The notes under the pieces are model-generated. The model saw only the letters and a list, made by a program, of their open reading frames with translations, did not search any database and was not told the DNA's origin. A stretch of 64,000 bases of DNA from Malurus cyaneus samueli (Eukaryota; Chordata; Aves; Passeriformes; Maluridae): positions 74,095,735-74,159,734 of the forward strand of contig CM019215.1 in assembly GCA_009741485.1 (NCBI GenBank), written 5' to 3'. Numbering within the stretch: position 1 is the stretch's first letter; each line of letters begins with the position of its first letter. The translations under genes were made by a program, and so were the position numbers. Of this stretch, positions 42,601-53,000 are shown in pieces.

Positions 42601-45600
42601 ACTCTCTAGGAGTTTCATGTCCCAGCCTTCCTCAAGCAGTATAGATTTGTCCCTTCAATGCATGTATTTGTTCTTGGAATTATCTTAAATTTATGAGGAG
42701 TTATCTTAAATTTAAATATGTACTTGGATCCTCCTGCTTGTTCTCAGTATTTCTAAAACTTGTATGTGTTTTCTATGCATCACTTCTATCATATGTCTCA
42801 ATTACTGTAACACATCTTTTAAGCTCATGACAAAACTAATTTTCTCAGCAAGTGCAAAACTGCTTCAAATACAATTCCTTTCAGTCGACTACTTTGACAT
42901 GTTACTGGCCTTCTCTCTCCACTATGATGGACTTGATTTGATTTTTTAAATCCTTCCAGGCATTTATTGACATATTAATTACCTTCTAATGACTACTCAG
43001 GCACTGAATCTCATTTCCATTCAGTTCATGATACCTATCTCACCCAAGTATTTTATTTTCCAACAGTCCTTAAATAGTGCCTTCACATTTAAGGGGGGCC
43101 TGTAAAGCATCATTGTTTCCTTTTCAAGAGGCCTCTTATAACTCATATTATTTGAGATGCCAAGAACTCAATGATAGTTAGAAATGGCTAGTGTACTGAG
43201 ATCCCGCTTTTTCATATCCCCGTAGATTTGTCCCTTATCTCTTGTTCAAATTTCTTTGTAAATTGTCCAATATTGGAACAATCCTTTTTTGTTCTTTTTT
43301 GTCCTCTGAATATGGAATAGCACAATGTATCCTTTTGGATCTTCAGTACAGGGAGTGACATTGGTAGATTGTTCTTAGTACATTGTGCAGTTTAGAATGC
43401 ATAATTGGAGATTGCAGCCCTCTCCCTTTCCCCTTCTTTGTTATGTCTAGAAAAGCTCAATGCTGTCATCCAGCTGAGCACAGTCATTAGCAAAAACTTT
43501 TACTAAACATTTACTACACTATTTTTTCTGAACACTGATCTCCATTCTGAAGTATCTGAAGAACTTGACTTTTGCACATTTTAATGTAACATGTATTTGC
43601 ACACCTGCAGTCTGCTAGAGAGCCTTGCTCATGCTTATGTAGTTGATGCCAGTGAGATTACTCAAATGACTGAGGATTACACACATCAACAAAATTTGAA
43701 AAAGAGAAACCTCACCTTTTGAAAAGTACCATCTTTTTTTTCTATTTTAATAAATAAGGGCTTTTTAAAATAGATTTTGTGATTTTTCTGATGTCAGAAA
43801 AGGTATTGGATTGCCACATAATTAGTCTTTAAATTAGCACGTCTGTATGTATACTGCATCACTTTCTTAATAGATCCATTTCACTGAAGTACCAGAATAT
43901 AATGTTTTAATGAACAGCATTTATTAACCATCTAACATAACACTCTTTTATGATATACTACAGCAACAGTCTAGAAAATGCTGCTCTCTAATTATCTTTT
44001 ACTGCTCACGTACAGAAAGGTTTTAGCACCAAGGTATATATTCTCAAACTTTCCATGATTATGGAACCTTCTTCAGAACATATGCATACTTAAGTGCAAG
44101 TCTGGTGAAGTGATCTCCTAACAGCTTAAAAATTAAATAGCATCAATAAAAATAAAACAATGTATTTATATTTCTTTTAGGAATATATTTCCTTTAGGAA
44201 GTAAATCAGTATGAATTATAAGCTTCACAAACTAATAAAAAATATTTCTTCCTGTGGTTTCTTTCTCATTGTTAATCTAAAATGTAATTGTAAGTGGTTT
44301 TAATTTCCAAGTCACATGTTTGAAGTTTTGATCCTTTTTAAGTCTTTTCAGAAAAACCTTCCAAAATTCCCTGCCCAAAGCAGTATTTGTTCCAGTTCCT
44401 TCCCCTTATTATAATTTGAGGGGGAGGGAGAGACTCTACCCTGCCAAAAGGAGCAAGTCCAGCAACATGAACATGTGTTTTTGTTAATGGACTACTGCAA
44501 GGTCAAATATGTCTTTCTGATGTGATCCTAGCAAGGATACTGAAAAACTCCAAATCTGCATTTCTCTGTTTTATATCATATCAAATGTCATAAACTTTGC
44601 GTGCTCATCTTCCACTGTCAGCCCATGGGTTAATTTGGGAGTTTTTAAAATGTTTTAAGGTTTATTCCTATAATAAAACCTATGTGTTTCCAGAATTGAA
44701 TTCTTAAAACTGAATTATGTAGTAGCTGCTGAAACTGGAACACTGGAAAAATTTCTACGGGAATGGAAGTGTTCTGTTTCTTGAATGTACTGCCCCAAAA
44801 GAGGCACCCCTTTGGGATTACTCTGCCTTCCACGAAGCAACAGAAACCACATAACAAGTTAGATATAAAATGGAATATTCACATGTCTTCCAATGTTCTG
44901 AATGAAAACAGAAAAATCTCTTCTCAAGTCCCTACACATTGTTACAATTCTTAAATATATGAGGTGAAAGCAAACCTGAGGAGCTGGTATAAATCTTCAT
45001 AGATCTGAGTGTAAATAGCCAGGTTTGCATACACCTCATGTAAATATGCATTCACCTGAGAAAAAGCTATTCTCATTAATAGCACCAGTTTCCTCTCCTA
45101 TGACACTTCCTACAAAGTTCTAGTAAGTAAAAGACTGGTAGAGACAATTCTAGGAACATGGACTGAGGCAGACTGCTAGCTGTTGAGAGAGTAAACTACT
45201 CTTGTACAAATACTGTTTCTAATGTAATGCAAGAAGTTCTGCTTTTTGGGGAACTTTTAAGTACTTTGACTACATCAGCTGAAGATGTTTTAAATTCCTT
45301 CTGTATTGAAATGGTCTCACCCTTAGCTTTTTGCCAAGACTAACCAAAAAGTTACCTTAAAACAAGCTTCTCTGCAGTGTAGAATATGACTCAGAACCTA
45401 TCCTAAAGTTAAAACCAAGACATCTGTAAAAAACAGCCAATATTATCTCAAGTCAAGAATATGGGGGAGGAGTGAGTGCATTTTAAGTCTGATTCCCCTT
45501 ACAAAATTACACAGATGACTGCAGTTTTGAGACTTCCTTTTAGATTCTGTAACTACAAGAGGAATATTCCTGTAGAAAACTGAGAAAGGTACTGCTGTGT

Positions 45601-48600
45601 TCTTCAGAGAGGTGGGTGATCTTTTGGGTGTCAGGAATTTGACCTCAGGACTGTATGTCTAACTTATTATTTGATTATGATTTGCAACTCCACAAAATCT
45701 TATTGTATGCTATTTTGTCAAGAATAAGAAAGGACAGATGTAAATGACTTAGCTAAAAATGAAAGACAGGGTGAAGAATAAATCAAGCATGCTATTTCTC
45801 ATACATGAGAAACATGAATCTGGTGTCTTTCCCTTCTCCCCCTACCCAAAAAAACCAAAAGGTGACAACTCATTTAACTTTTGTCTCTTCAGTTTCTTTC
45901 TATTTCCCTTGTAACACTGGCCAAACTGTGTTGCCTACTGTGTCATCTACTGACTACACTTCTCTTTTCCACAGAAATGGAATAGTTGTTCTTCAGACTT
46001 GGGCTTGATTCTGCTGTCCACAGATAGGTATCTAATGACAGTTTCATATGTCCTATAATACCCCACTCGGCCTTCAGCTGGAGTTCCAGAGTCCCTCATA
46101 AGTTCTGTCACATCTGCTATTCTGTGTACATATTTTGGCTACCTTGGGAGATCCCAAATAATACTAAATGCCTCTTTGCAAGCAACTGTATCATGTCTTT
46201 GCTGTCTAACAACTATTCTCAGATACCATAATTGCTAACTATTGCTATTGTAATCTTCACTAGGAAAAGGATGAGATTGCTGTGGATATGCAGGAAATAA
46301 AGAATTTGAAAAGGTTCAAAAAAGCCAAAAGGTTAAACCCCATGCCAAACCATGTCTATGTAGAAACAAAATCTACAACCTTCCTTATCTGGAATGTTTT
46401 ACAAATCCTTTACTTTTTTATATCATAAAGTTCATCAAAAACTTTCCTTTGAGGGATTTATGAAGAAAAAAATTTTAAGACCATTGGCTCTGAAAGTACT
46501 TCCAACTAATCTGAACAGCTGTAAGCAAATACTCCTGATATCCTGTATCCAAGGAATGCGTATCACGTTCACACAACTGCCATTACCATCCAACCATGTC
46601 TTTTCTATAAAACTCCAATCAAACGCAGGCACAGAAAAATGACCCAAGTGCTCCGGCCTTTGAGAGCTCCATCATCTCTGAGCTCTTAGGATCAAAACTA
46701 AAAAAAGATACAATTATCTTGCTAAATGTGCTCCTCAGATGTTATAAAATACAATTTCCAGGGTGGAATTTAAAGCCTCTAAAGAATTCTGATATGCAAA
46801 GTGGTATTAAGGCTTCCCTAAGAGATCTGCTGGAGCTTTAAGTTTCTCCCCCTGCCTCTCCCTGAACGTGCTACCACTACAATGCTCTAATTTCCAGCTG
46901 CATGTTCTGATGCTGCTGAAACTGAGCTGTGGGAAATGTTACTGCACATTTCAACTTCTGAAACACCTACTGGTGGACAGAACTTCTAGACTGTTCTACT
47001 ACTCTTAATTATACCAAGACTGAAAAGTCACCTTCTTTTAAATTTTTGCAGTAGATGAATACACAGAGAACAGAAGTTTTCTTTGCCTGTCCTCTCTGGA
47101 TCCCAAGCTTGAAGATAGAACAAAATCAACCTTTGAATGAATCTTTAACAACAATAAAGACACATTTAAGAAAGTGAATCAGGGAGATTCAAGTTTTCTA
47201 TTATATTTCAGCATGATTTAATTACTTACAGCATTTATCAACCTCTAAAGACCATTCCTACAGCAAGGCAAAAACTAGAAGAACATAACAGAACCAAATC
47301 ACTACAAATTTTAATATGTAATGGGTCTTAAAAACCAACTTCAAGTGAGTACAAGTGCTAGGTGGTGAGGCCTATGGGATCTTCTGCTGTATTTTCCAAA
47401 AACTTTGGAAGTAAAAGTAAGAATCATTTTGTTTTAAAAAATTACTGAGAAGACACACTTTAACAAAAAAAAACAACCAAAACAAAACAACAAATTACCT
47501 GGCAAGGCTTTTTCATTTTAATGGCTATAACATGGTATCTGTAACAGCAGAGTTCACAGGTCCATGACCCTCTTTCACTTATCCACTTTAAAAGGCAAAG
47601 CTGATGCGTGTATCGTACTGAGCCATCACAGCGGCAAGGGTTTAACAATTCACCCTGGAAAGGCAATACAGAAACATCAACTTTAAAGTCACCTTTCACA
47701 TACATGTACACTCCATACGATAATATTTAGGGGTCTGTAACAATGACCTGGTCTCAATTTCAATATGTGAAAAAGCATGTATTTTTTGGCTGTGAAATAG
47801 TAAAAAATATAACTGTCTTAAAAATAACTATCTGCTTCTACTGAGAAAAGACAGAAAGCTGTCTACACATGTGTGTACCTATGTGAAACAACTTTTAAAA
47901 ATATTACCACACATTAAGCAACAGTACCATTAGCCCTTTAAAATACCTCAAAAGGTACCAGAAGTAGTGGGATACATTTCTCCAACAGCTTTTTGCAGTC
48001 ATCACTCGGAAAGAGATCTGTGACGTCACGATTCCAAGAGAACCTTGCTCTTGGAGCATGGATCTCTGCTGTCCAGCTAGTCAGATGTCAGGCAGGACCT
48101 TAAATAATGCAACCAAGTATTTTCCCCAGTAGTTTATATATTATATAAATCAACTGTTTTCTTCCGTCCAACTACAAGACAAGCTACAAAATGCTAGTTA
48201 CCGATCCATTGCCCGGTAATGCCATTACGGATACTTAGAGGTCTTCTTAGCATTACCTGTAAGCCAACACTCTCATTTTAAAGTCTAACAGAAACCTGAG
48301 AAATTCGTATTGTTTAGAGTCCCCAAGGAATGAACCAGTGAGCGCGAGGGCCAGAGGACAGAGGAGCGTGCAAGCCAGATACGGCAAAATCCCTGAATTC
48401 TCCCAAAGCTCTGCGCCGGCTCAGGCTTGCCCCAGGCGCTCGCCTCAACCACTTCGCACAGCGGCAGCCGGGGCTCGCACAGCGCAGGGAAGGGCGATTC
48501 CTGCCGGGGAGCGACGCCGCGATCAGCACCAGGGACAGGGCTCGGCCCCGGGAGCCGGGCGGTGAGGAAGGTGTGCGGGGTGCCGGCTCGCCCGCCCCCG

Positions 48601-48876
48601 GCCCCGCTCCTCACCTGCTCGGGGCCCTGGAAGCAGATCTTGCAGATGGGGCCGGCCCCTCCGGTGTGGCCGCCGCTGCCGCTCTCGCTGCTGCTGCACA
48701 CCGAGCGCGTCTCGGGCTTGTCGCCGCCGGCGGCCCGCTCTCCGAGCCGCTTCTCCGGCCCTCGTCCTCCTCGGGGGTCTCCGCTCGCCTCCCCCCCCGC
48801 CGGCAGCTCCAACGGGCGGCGGCGCTCGCGGCGGCTCCCCGGCAGGGAAGCGACGCTCCCTGCGGCGCAGCCTCAT
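18285..48876 (-). CDS. MARCHF11: MARCHF11 (MARCH11), membrane-associated RING-CH E3 ubiquitin ligase, four-exon gene model
   Basis: Spliced model on the minus strand: exon 1 48876-48615, exon 2 47654-47499, exon 3 25861-25669, exon 4 18607-18285. All introns are GT-AG with matching phases (0, 0, 1). The product is about 310 residues if the exon 1 frame break is ignored. It holds a C4HC3 RING-CH finger (about residues 78-123), two membrane segments (about 153-175 and 186-208), and a cytosolic tail with a YVLL tyrosine motif (about 279-282) and a C-terminal TSV PDZ ligand. The RING-CH family recruits E2 enzymes to ubiquitinate membrane cargo. From memory of the literature, mammalian MARCH11 acts in the trans-Golgi/endosome sorting route of spermatids and binds AP-1 and a PDZ protein. 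The order finger, two membrane segments, tail matches MARCH4/9/11, and the tail identifies MARCH11. The human protein is about 400 residues with a longer low-complexity N-terminus. Identification is by recognition, not by alignment. Confidence 0.95.
18608..25668 (-). other. MARCHF11: MARCHF11 intron 3
   Basis: A 7061-bp phase 1 intron, AT-rich. I see no further coding segment on either strand and no clear mobile element. Small features only: a short ATA/AAT run near 20229-20244 and a C-rich run at about 23511-23525 (three C4-C5 blocks). The small open frames inside have no recognisable domain. Confidence 0.85.
25669..25861 (-). CDS. MARCHF11: MARCHF11 coding exon 3 (membrane segments)
   Basis: This exon has 193 bases: acceptor ctcttttag before TGG, donor atag/gtaagc, entering in phase 0 and leaving in phase 1. 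It begins [14 protein letters not shown], a juxtamembrane helix, then a hydrophobic run from about residue 153 to 175 ([17 protein letters not shown]). A short loop follows ([10 protein letters not shown]), then most of a second hydrophobic segment ([19 protein letters not shown]). The two-helix hairpin with a short loop places both the RING finger and the tail in the cytosol, as in other MARCH ligases. The split glycine codon (G + GA) is completed by exon 4. There are no internal stops or frame breaks. Confidence 0.97.
26965..27400 (-). mobile_element. CR1 LINE 3' fragment, reverse orientation
   Basis: Reads as reverse-complement CR1: an ATCATATAATCATAGGAT start, CTAGTTCAACTTCCTGCTC, then a TCTTCAAAAACATTTTTTCT-type region and the AGAGCCTTGGTGAG segment. 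It has the same orientation as MARCHF11 and lies in intron 2. The inner boundary is approximate. Confidence 0.75.
28262..28288. repeat. 11-bp perfect inverted repeat with 5-nt loop
   Basis: Arms 28262-28272 and 28278-28288 are exact complements around TTTTT. Located in intron 2. Confidence 0.85.
28617..28747. other. Single-N assembly join flanked by a perfect 65-bp direct duplication
   Basis: Positions 28617-28681 and 28683-28747 are identical, with one N at 28682 between them. An A12 run (28604-28615) sits just before the first copy. This looks like a closed or unresolved gap where overlapping contig ends were not merged. It lies inside MARCHF11 intron 2, so no coding effect. Confidence 0.9.
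32170..33238 (+). mobile_element. CR1 LINE 5' portion (ORF1-like region and start of ORF2 endonuclease)
   Basis: Plus-strand reading gives a broken ORF1-like part ([10 protein letters not shown], then [12 protein letters not shown] around 32310-32460). A degraded endonuclease start follows ([20 protein letters not shown], then [16 protein letters not shown], about 32990-33110), and then a [18 protein letters not shown] remnant. It stops there, with no reverse transcriptase or 3' tail. Retaining the 5' end while lacking the 3' end is the reverse of the usual CR1 truncation. Confidence 0.7.
35460..35830. other. Very AT-rich block in intron 2
   Basis: Dense TAAT, ATTA and AATAAA words with few G or C. 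It might act as a matrix-attachment or nucleosome-poor region; no gene or repeat family recognised. Confidence 0.5.
36810..37027 (+). mobile_element. CR1 LINE 3' fragment
   Basis: Contains GAACTTCTTTACTCAGGGG, then TTTCCCAGAGAGGTTGTGGA, GAAGGCCAGCTTAGATGG, and the ending CCTTCCAACCCAAACCATCC followed by TATGACTC. Antisense to MARCHF11. Confidence 0.9.
38155..38300 (+). mobile_element. CR1 LINE fragment
   Basis: Short match to the CR1 segment before the 3' tail: TTTAGAGTTGATATTAGAAA, then GTGGTGAGACACTGGAACAG and CCAGAGAAGTGGTGACA. The 3' tail is missing. Confidence 0.75.
38925..39090 (-). mobile_element. CR1 LINE 3' end, reverse orientation
   Basis: Starts ATAGGATCACAGAATCTTAA, then TCCTTAAGTCCAGTTATTGA and CACTAAACCATATTTC: the reverse complement of a CR1 3' end. 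Confidence 0.85.
40309..40348. repeat. 11-bp inverted repeat in intron 2
   Basis: AAAGGAAGTTT (40310-40320) and AAACTTCCTTT (40337-40347) with a 16-nt AT-rich spacer. Confidence 0.7.
47499..47654 (-). CDS. MARCHF11: MARCHF11 coding exon 2 (core of the RING-CH finger)
   Basis: This exon has 52 codons, phase 0 at both ends, with acceptor ttccag before GGTGAA and donor cag/gtaatt. It encodes the rest of the zinc finger: CRC, then seven residues (DGSVRYT), then H-x2-C (THQLC), then CELC. With CKIC from exon 1 all eight C4HC3 ligands are present, and so is the KW tryptophan that usually contacts the E2. The segment ends in [15 protein letters not shown], the cytosolic linker before the first membrane helix. 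Near-identity to the mammalian MARCH11 segment from memory makes this very likely functional. The serine before WTCELC is, as I recall, a cysteine in the human protein; it is not a ligand. Confidence 0.97.
47655..48614 (-). other. MARCHF11: MARCHF11 intron 1
   Basis: A 960-bp phase 0 intron splitting the RING-CH finger between its first and second zinc-ligand pairs. It contains a perfect CRE octamer (48021-48028) and the downstream edge of the CpG island. Confidence 0.9.
48021..48028. promoter_or_regulatory. Perfect CRE octamer TGACGTCA
   Basis: A full palindromic cAMP-response element in intron 1, about 590 bp inside the gene from exon 1. CREB/CREM/ATF proteins bind this octamer. Given the reported spermatid expression of mammalian MARCH11, CREM use is a reasonable guess but unproven. 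Confidence 0.4.
48615..48876 (-). CDS. MARCHF11: MARCHF11 coding exon 1 (N-terminus and first two RING-CH cysteines); start uncertain
   Basis: The 3' part is secure. Its frame ends in [12 protein letters not shown], supplying the first zinc ligand pair (CKIC), followed by a GT donor at 48614-48613 (gtgagg). Upstream the frame is rich in Gly, Ser, Pro and Arg, including a [10 protein letters not shown] segment that resembles the human protein just before the finger. Reading further up, this frame meets a TGA at 48875-48873 with no ATG between. The only well-placed ATG (48876-48874, G at -3) is one frame off. The two frames overlap at a G8 run on the coding strand (C8 at 48791-48798). One base fewer, or two more, in that run would put the ATG in frame and give about 87 residues for this exon. 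A sequencing error is the simplest reading. A near-cognate start, such as CTG at 48845-48843, is possible. Confidence 0.8.
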
Positions 48877-49077
48877 GCCCGGCACTCGCTCCCCCGGCGG
48901 GACGGCCCGAAGCGGCGATCGGCGGCGGCCGGGGCGGCGGGGGCGGCTCTGCGCTGCCGGCGGCCGGAAGGTGACCCGGCGCGGCCGCTCCCTCACGGCC
49001 CGGAGCTCTGCGAGGAGAGGCGCGCGGCCGCGGGCGGCGGGGCGGGGCGGGCGGCGGCACGAGCCGAGGGACGGACT

Positions 49078-49636
49078 GAGAGGGGGGAGAAGGAGAGAAA
49101 GAAGGGAAGGAGAGAGAGGAGAGAGGGGAGAGAGAGGAGAGAGAGGGAAGAGGGGGAGAGAGGGGAGAGAGGGGAGAGAGAGGAGAGAGGGAGAGGGGAG
49201 AGAGGGAGAGAGGGAGAGAGGGAGAGAGGGGGAGAGGGGAAGAGGGAAAGAGGAGAGAGGAGAGAGAGAGAGAAGGGAGAGGAGAAAGAGGGAGAGGAGA
49301 GAGGGAGGGAGGAGAAGAGAGAGAGGAAGAAGGGGGGGAGGGAGGGAGAAGGAGAGAGAGGGCAAGAGGGAGAGAGGGAAAGAGAGAGGGAGAGAGGGAG
49401 AGGGGAGAGAGAGGGAGAGAGGGGAGAGGGAAGAGAAGAAGAAGGAGAGAGAGAGAGGAGAGAGGGAGAAGAGAGGGAGAGAGAGAGAGGGAGAGAGGGA
49501 GAGAGGGGAGGAGAGAGGAGAGAAGAGGGAGAGAGGGAGAGAGAGGAGAGAGGAAGAGGAGGGGAGAGGGAGGGAGAGAGGGAGAGAGAGGGGGAGAGAG
49601 GGAGAGGGGAGAAGGGAGAGAGAGGGGAGAGAGGGG
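49078..49636. repeat. 559-bp polypurine/polypyrimidine tract (GAGAGG-type)
   Basis: I checked it line by line. The + strand is A or G at every position except one C (49363). It is built from irregular GAGA, GGGA and GAGAGG units rather than a clean single-unit microsatellite. It lies about 200 bp upstream of the candidate MARCHF11 ATG, inside the CpG island. Long mirror-like purine runs of this type can form triplex (H-DNA) and bind GAGA/MAZ-type factors; that is general knowledge, not shown here. It also creates very long but meaningless open frames on both strands. Confidence 0.97.
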
Positions 49637-49940
49637 CAGAGAGGCACCGCCACCGCCGCGGGCACAGCCCCGCTCCGGGAAAGCCGCCGCCCTCGGCAGT
49701 GCCCTGGCACCTGCCCAGCCGGGACAATTCCCTGCCCCTTTCCGGGATGAAAATTCCTGCCTGCTTGCCCTCCCGCCCCACGGCGTTCCTGCTCGCAGCA
49801 CCGGCTCCCCCCCACCCAGGCGGCCGCAGCCCCTGCCCCGGCCTGCGGGCACTGCCTTTCCTTCCCTTCGTGGCCACCTCCTCGCCCTGCTCCCACCGCT
49901 CCGGGGCTCAGGGGGCTCCTCAGCCACAGTCCCCCTTCGG

Positions 49941-50000
49941 GGACACCTACAGATCTTTCTGCTTTATCGGGGACACCCACAGATCTTTCTACTTTATCGG
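49941..50000. repeat. 30-bp tandem duplication, two copies
   Basis: Copies at 49941-49970 and 49971-50000 differ at two positions. Each carries a GATAAAG motif on the minus strand and an AGATCT site. They lie at the upstream edge of the MARCHF11 CpG island. Confidence 0.9.
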
Positions 50001-53000
50001 GGTTCTGGCTGCAGGAAGCTGCAGAACGAATATTCAACAGTTGTTCTTTGGGTGTGAAACAGTAGCTCTCCCAGTCTTCTGTGACCGGCGTTTTTCCTTT
50101 TCTTTAATTCATTACATCACCTCATTTTCAAAATTAAATCTGCTAAAAGCATCATGATCAAATACCTTCTAAAAAAATATCCTCAGCAGTTAGAAATTCT
50201 TTAAAGTTTGGCTGGGGCTGCTGAAGGAAAGTAGGTGTGAATTTCAGCATCAAGTGCACATTTGATCTCGTGAAGATGACAGCAACTGTCTGTGCAGGGA
50301 AGGAGAGAGAAATAAAACCTAAGGAAAAACAAAAAACAATTGCGAAGCCATATGCTTTTCCATAGCCACATTTAGATTCAAAGTGTGATGAAATCACACG
50401 TCTTCCTCATTGGCTGCTTATATGTAGTCTCAAGATGAGGGAGTATCCGATGAGCTCAGCCAGTGCCTTCACTGACTGTGTTGTGATAGTAGTGGCATTC
50501 GTGGTGTGGACATTTTATCAGAAGACCGAAGCAGCACACAGAACCAAAGCAGTGCTCCTCAGCCCATGATCTCACAGTTTGGTGGCTCTCAAGCTCTCTG
50601 GAGAGGCTTGCAGTGTATACTCCAAACACCTGGTCCGACCTTTCAGCGTGGTTGGAGGCTAGCTCAGAAATGTGCTGTTGGCAGAAAATTATCAGACCCA
50701 TCTTGCAGGAGGGTGGCATTCAAACCAATTGGAGCAAGGTGCTGTTAAAGCCATTTCAGCCTCCCTAGAGTCGGCATCTTTCATGGAGGCTATGCTATAG
50801 ATACATTAAGGACAAAGAACACCGATGCTATTTACAGTATTGCTTTAAAACAATGCATATTCAGAGGCTAGCTTCTTATAGTGGAATAAGATGTACCATT
50901 ATAACTATCAGCCACTAATTTCCATTCTTATGAGAATCTATTTTACTGGCAGTAAAACTTAGCTAAGCCAGTGGTGGCCATTTAGCTTGGCATTAGAACA
51001 AGATGCTCCAACCCTAAAATTACCTTTGTTCACAATGTTGTTAAGTAGGTTTGTTCAGATTTGATAATGTAAAACAAAAAATGGCTCATTGACAGAGACA
51101 TTTTGATGAAGAGCAGATGTTGCGGAGTGAGAAAATTCTCTACATATGACTTTTTTCATAGCAATGTAATACCTGAAGGGGTTGCCAGAGAGGCTAAACA
51201 AAAGTGAAGACAAAACTAATCATATAGATTAATTCTAAGGAAAGAAGAGGTGATCACAAAAAAATGACAGGGGAAAAAAAGCAAATATCAGAACGAACAG
51301 ATGAGTCAAAAATACTGGGTAGAAGAGAACTAAAGCAAATCCAGAAGGAAGACAGTGGAACTAAAGAAGTGAAGTGAGAAATGAATGCTAAAAAGTTACT
51401 CAACCATATCTGAGTAATACAGCATGCCCTTGCCATTTGCAGTGTTTGGAGGTTTATGCCATTTTTCTTTCTCTTCCTTTTGTTTGTCAGCAAAAGTTCA
51501 GTAAGTGACATGGCTTTTGGAAAGGCTATAAAAAGAAGATAAAAATGTCAACACAGAAATGGAATGACTTCTTAGTGACAAAAAAAGAAAGAAAGATGTG
51601 ACGCTTTAAGAATAGAGCGCTTTAAGAAGGTCAATCTTTTCTACCTAATCTTGCACGAAATAAATGCATTACATGATTTAAAAGGAAATACATTTAAAAC
51701 GAATCAGAAGAATTTTTTTTTTTTTCACACATATGTAATTAACTTGGAGAGCTGATTGTGAGTGGGTATTTCACAGACATGAGTTTTGTAATACATCACC
51801 TGTTTGCCTGTCTACCAACAGCTACTGGCACCCTGGCTAAAATAGAATTGCAAAGGCTATCGATCCCTGCACTTCAGAGAGCACTGGAGTTGTTGGGAGT
51901 GCTGAGGGTGGGAGGAGATGCCAACAAAAGAGCAGAAGGGGTGGAGAACATTCTGTAACATAGCCTCCAACCAAAGCAGTGTTCAGCCTTCTGCTGAGCG
52001 AGAGAGGAGGACTGGAGCCAAAATCAAAGACTGAAACAGAAAGAAGAAAAATTTAAAGCAAGAAAGGATAATTCGCTTCATAACAGCAGTAGTGTAGGTG
52101 GTTGGGAGAAAGAAAAAAAGAGAAGCTGAAACCAGGAAGAATTAATTTGTGATTAAGACAGTGAACTGGAGCTTATAGGATTGATATTGAAGCACAGCTC
52201 TGCTATGCACTTCTTGAACAACCTTGAGCAAGTGACCTCAAGTGGGCTCAACAGAGGCATCTGGTTGCCTAAACACAGGTAGCTCTTCTCACACCCACAT
52301 GCGTCCAACAGCCTCCAGAGGACTGTGGCTATCACATCTGCCATCTCTTTCAGGAACAGTGGGACATTCAAACTGGCACTAGACTCCCAGATGTGAGAAC
52401 ATCTCCCTTACTTTGTCTTATTCTCTACATAAAACTGAAACGATGCTTTTCACTTTCTCTGTTCTTATTCCTATCTCTTCCATTATAATATGCGACATTT
52501 TACTGGCAGATTCAGGCCATATTTGTACAGTCTTGATCTTGGCAGAAGTATCTAGGCATTCTAACAAGACAAATAATAAGGAACAGTGATATGGATAAAA
52601 ATAACACTGAAGCAATAAGACTGTGGGACAGTGAAATGAATTGCATTTTCAGCAGGCAATAGAAAAGGGCAGAAGTATAACCCCTGAGGGAATAGAAGTT
52701 GTTGCTCCTCTATTTTCCTCTGTTCTACTCCAGGTACATTCTTTTCTCCACAACACCAGCTCAGCCCTGTGCAGTATTTTCCTCCAAATAAAATAATGGA
52801 AACTCATAGCAATTCTTTTACTTGAGGAGAATCAGCTGTAGGTAGAACATCCAGCAAGTAAAAAAACTAAAGAAGGTGTTTGAACAAACATAAGAGAAAT
52901 GTTCAGGAAATATACAACAGATTTTTTGCTGGCTAGGTTTTTTTTTTTTTTAATTATATATCAAGATAAACACTTCATGCAAACCTCTGTGTACAAAAAA

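Larger units (their letters stand above)
25862..47498 (-). other. MARCHF11: MARCHF11 intron 2
   Basis: A 21.6-kb phase 0 intron separating the RING finger from the membrane exons. It contains five CR1 LINE fragments (listed separately), an assembly N with a flanking duplication near 28.68 kb, and AT-rich DNA around 35.46-35.83 kb. I recognise no nested gene. 39.1-47.49 kb holds nothing I can name beyond short open frames. Confidence 0.85.
48330..49930 (-). promoter_or_regulatory. MARCHF11: CpG-island promoter region of MARCHF11
   Basis: Dense GC and CpG runs cover about 48330-49077 and resume at 49637-49930, with a polypurine tract between. The island contains coding exon 1 and is the obvious promoter of a minus-strand gene. 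I see no TATA box that I would trust, in keeping with a CpG-island promoter with dispersed starts. Whether transcription begins between the tract and the ATG (about 49077-48877) or beyond the tract cannot be settled from sequence. If beyond, the 5'UTR would carry over 550 nt of almost pure CU. Confidence 0.75.

Noticed and set aside
48523..50037. Minus-strand frames of 504, 438 and 294 codons rich in Ser, Leu and Pro
   Set aside because: The other strand of the same tract; all three tract frames are open, as expected for a pure CU repeat. Only the short piece beginning at the 48876 ATG may be real N-terminus.
48427..50157. Very long open frame (576 codons, + strand), rich in Glu, Arg and Gly
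   Set aside because: Produced by the polypurine tract and CpG island; low complexity, no domain, antisense to MARCHF11 exon 1.
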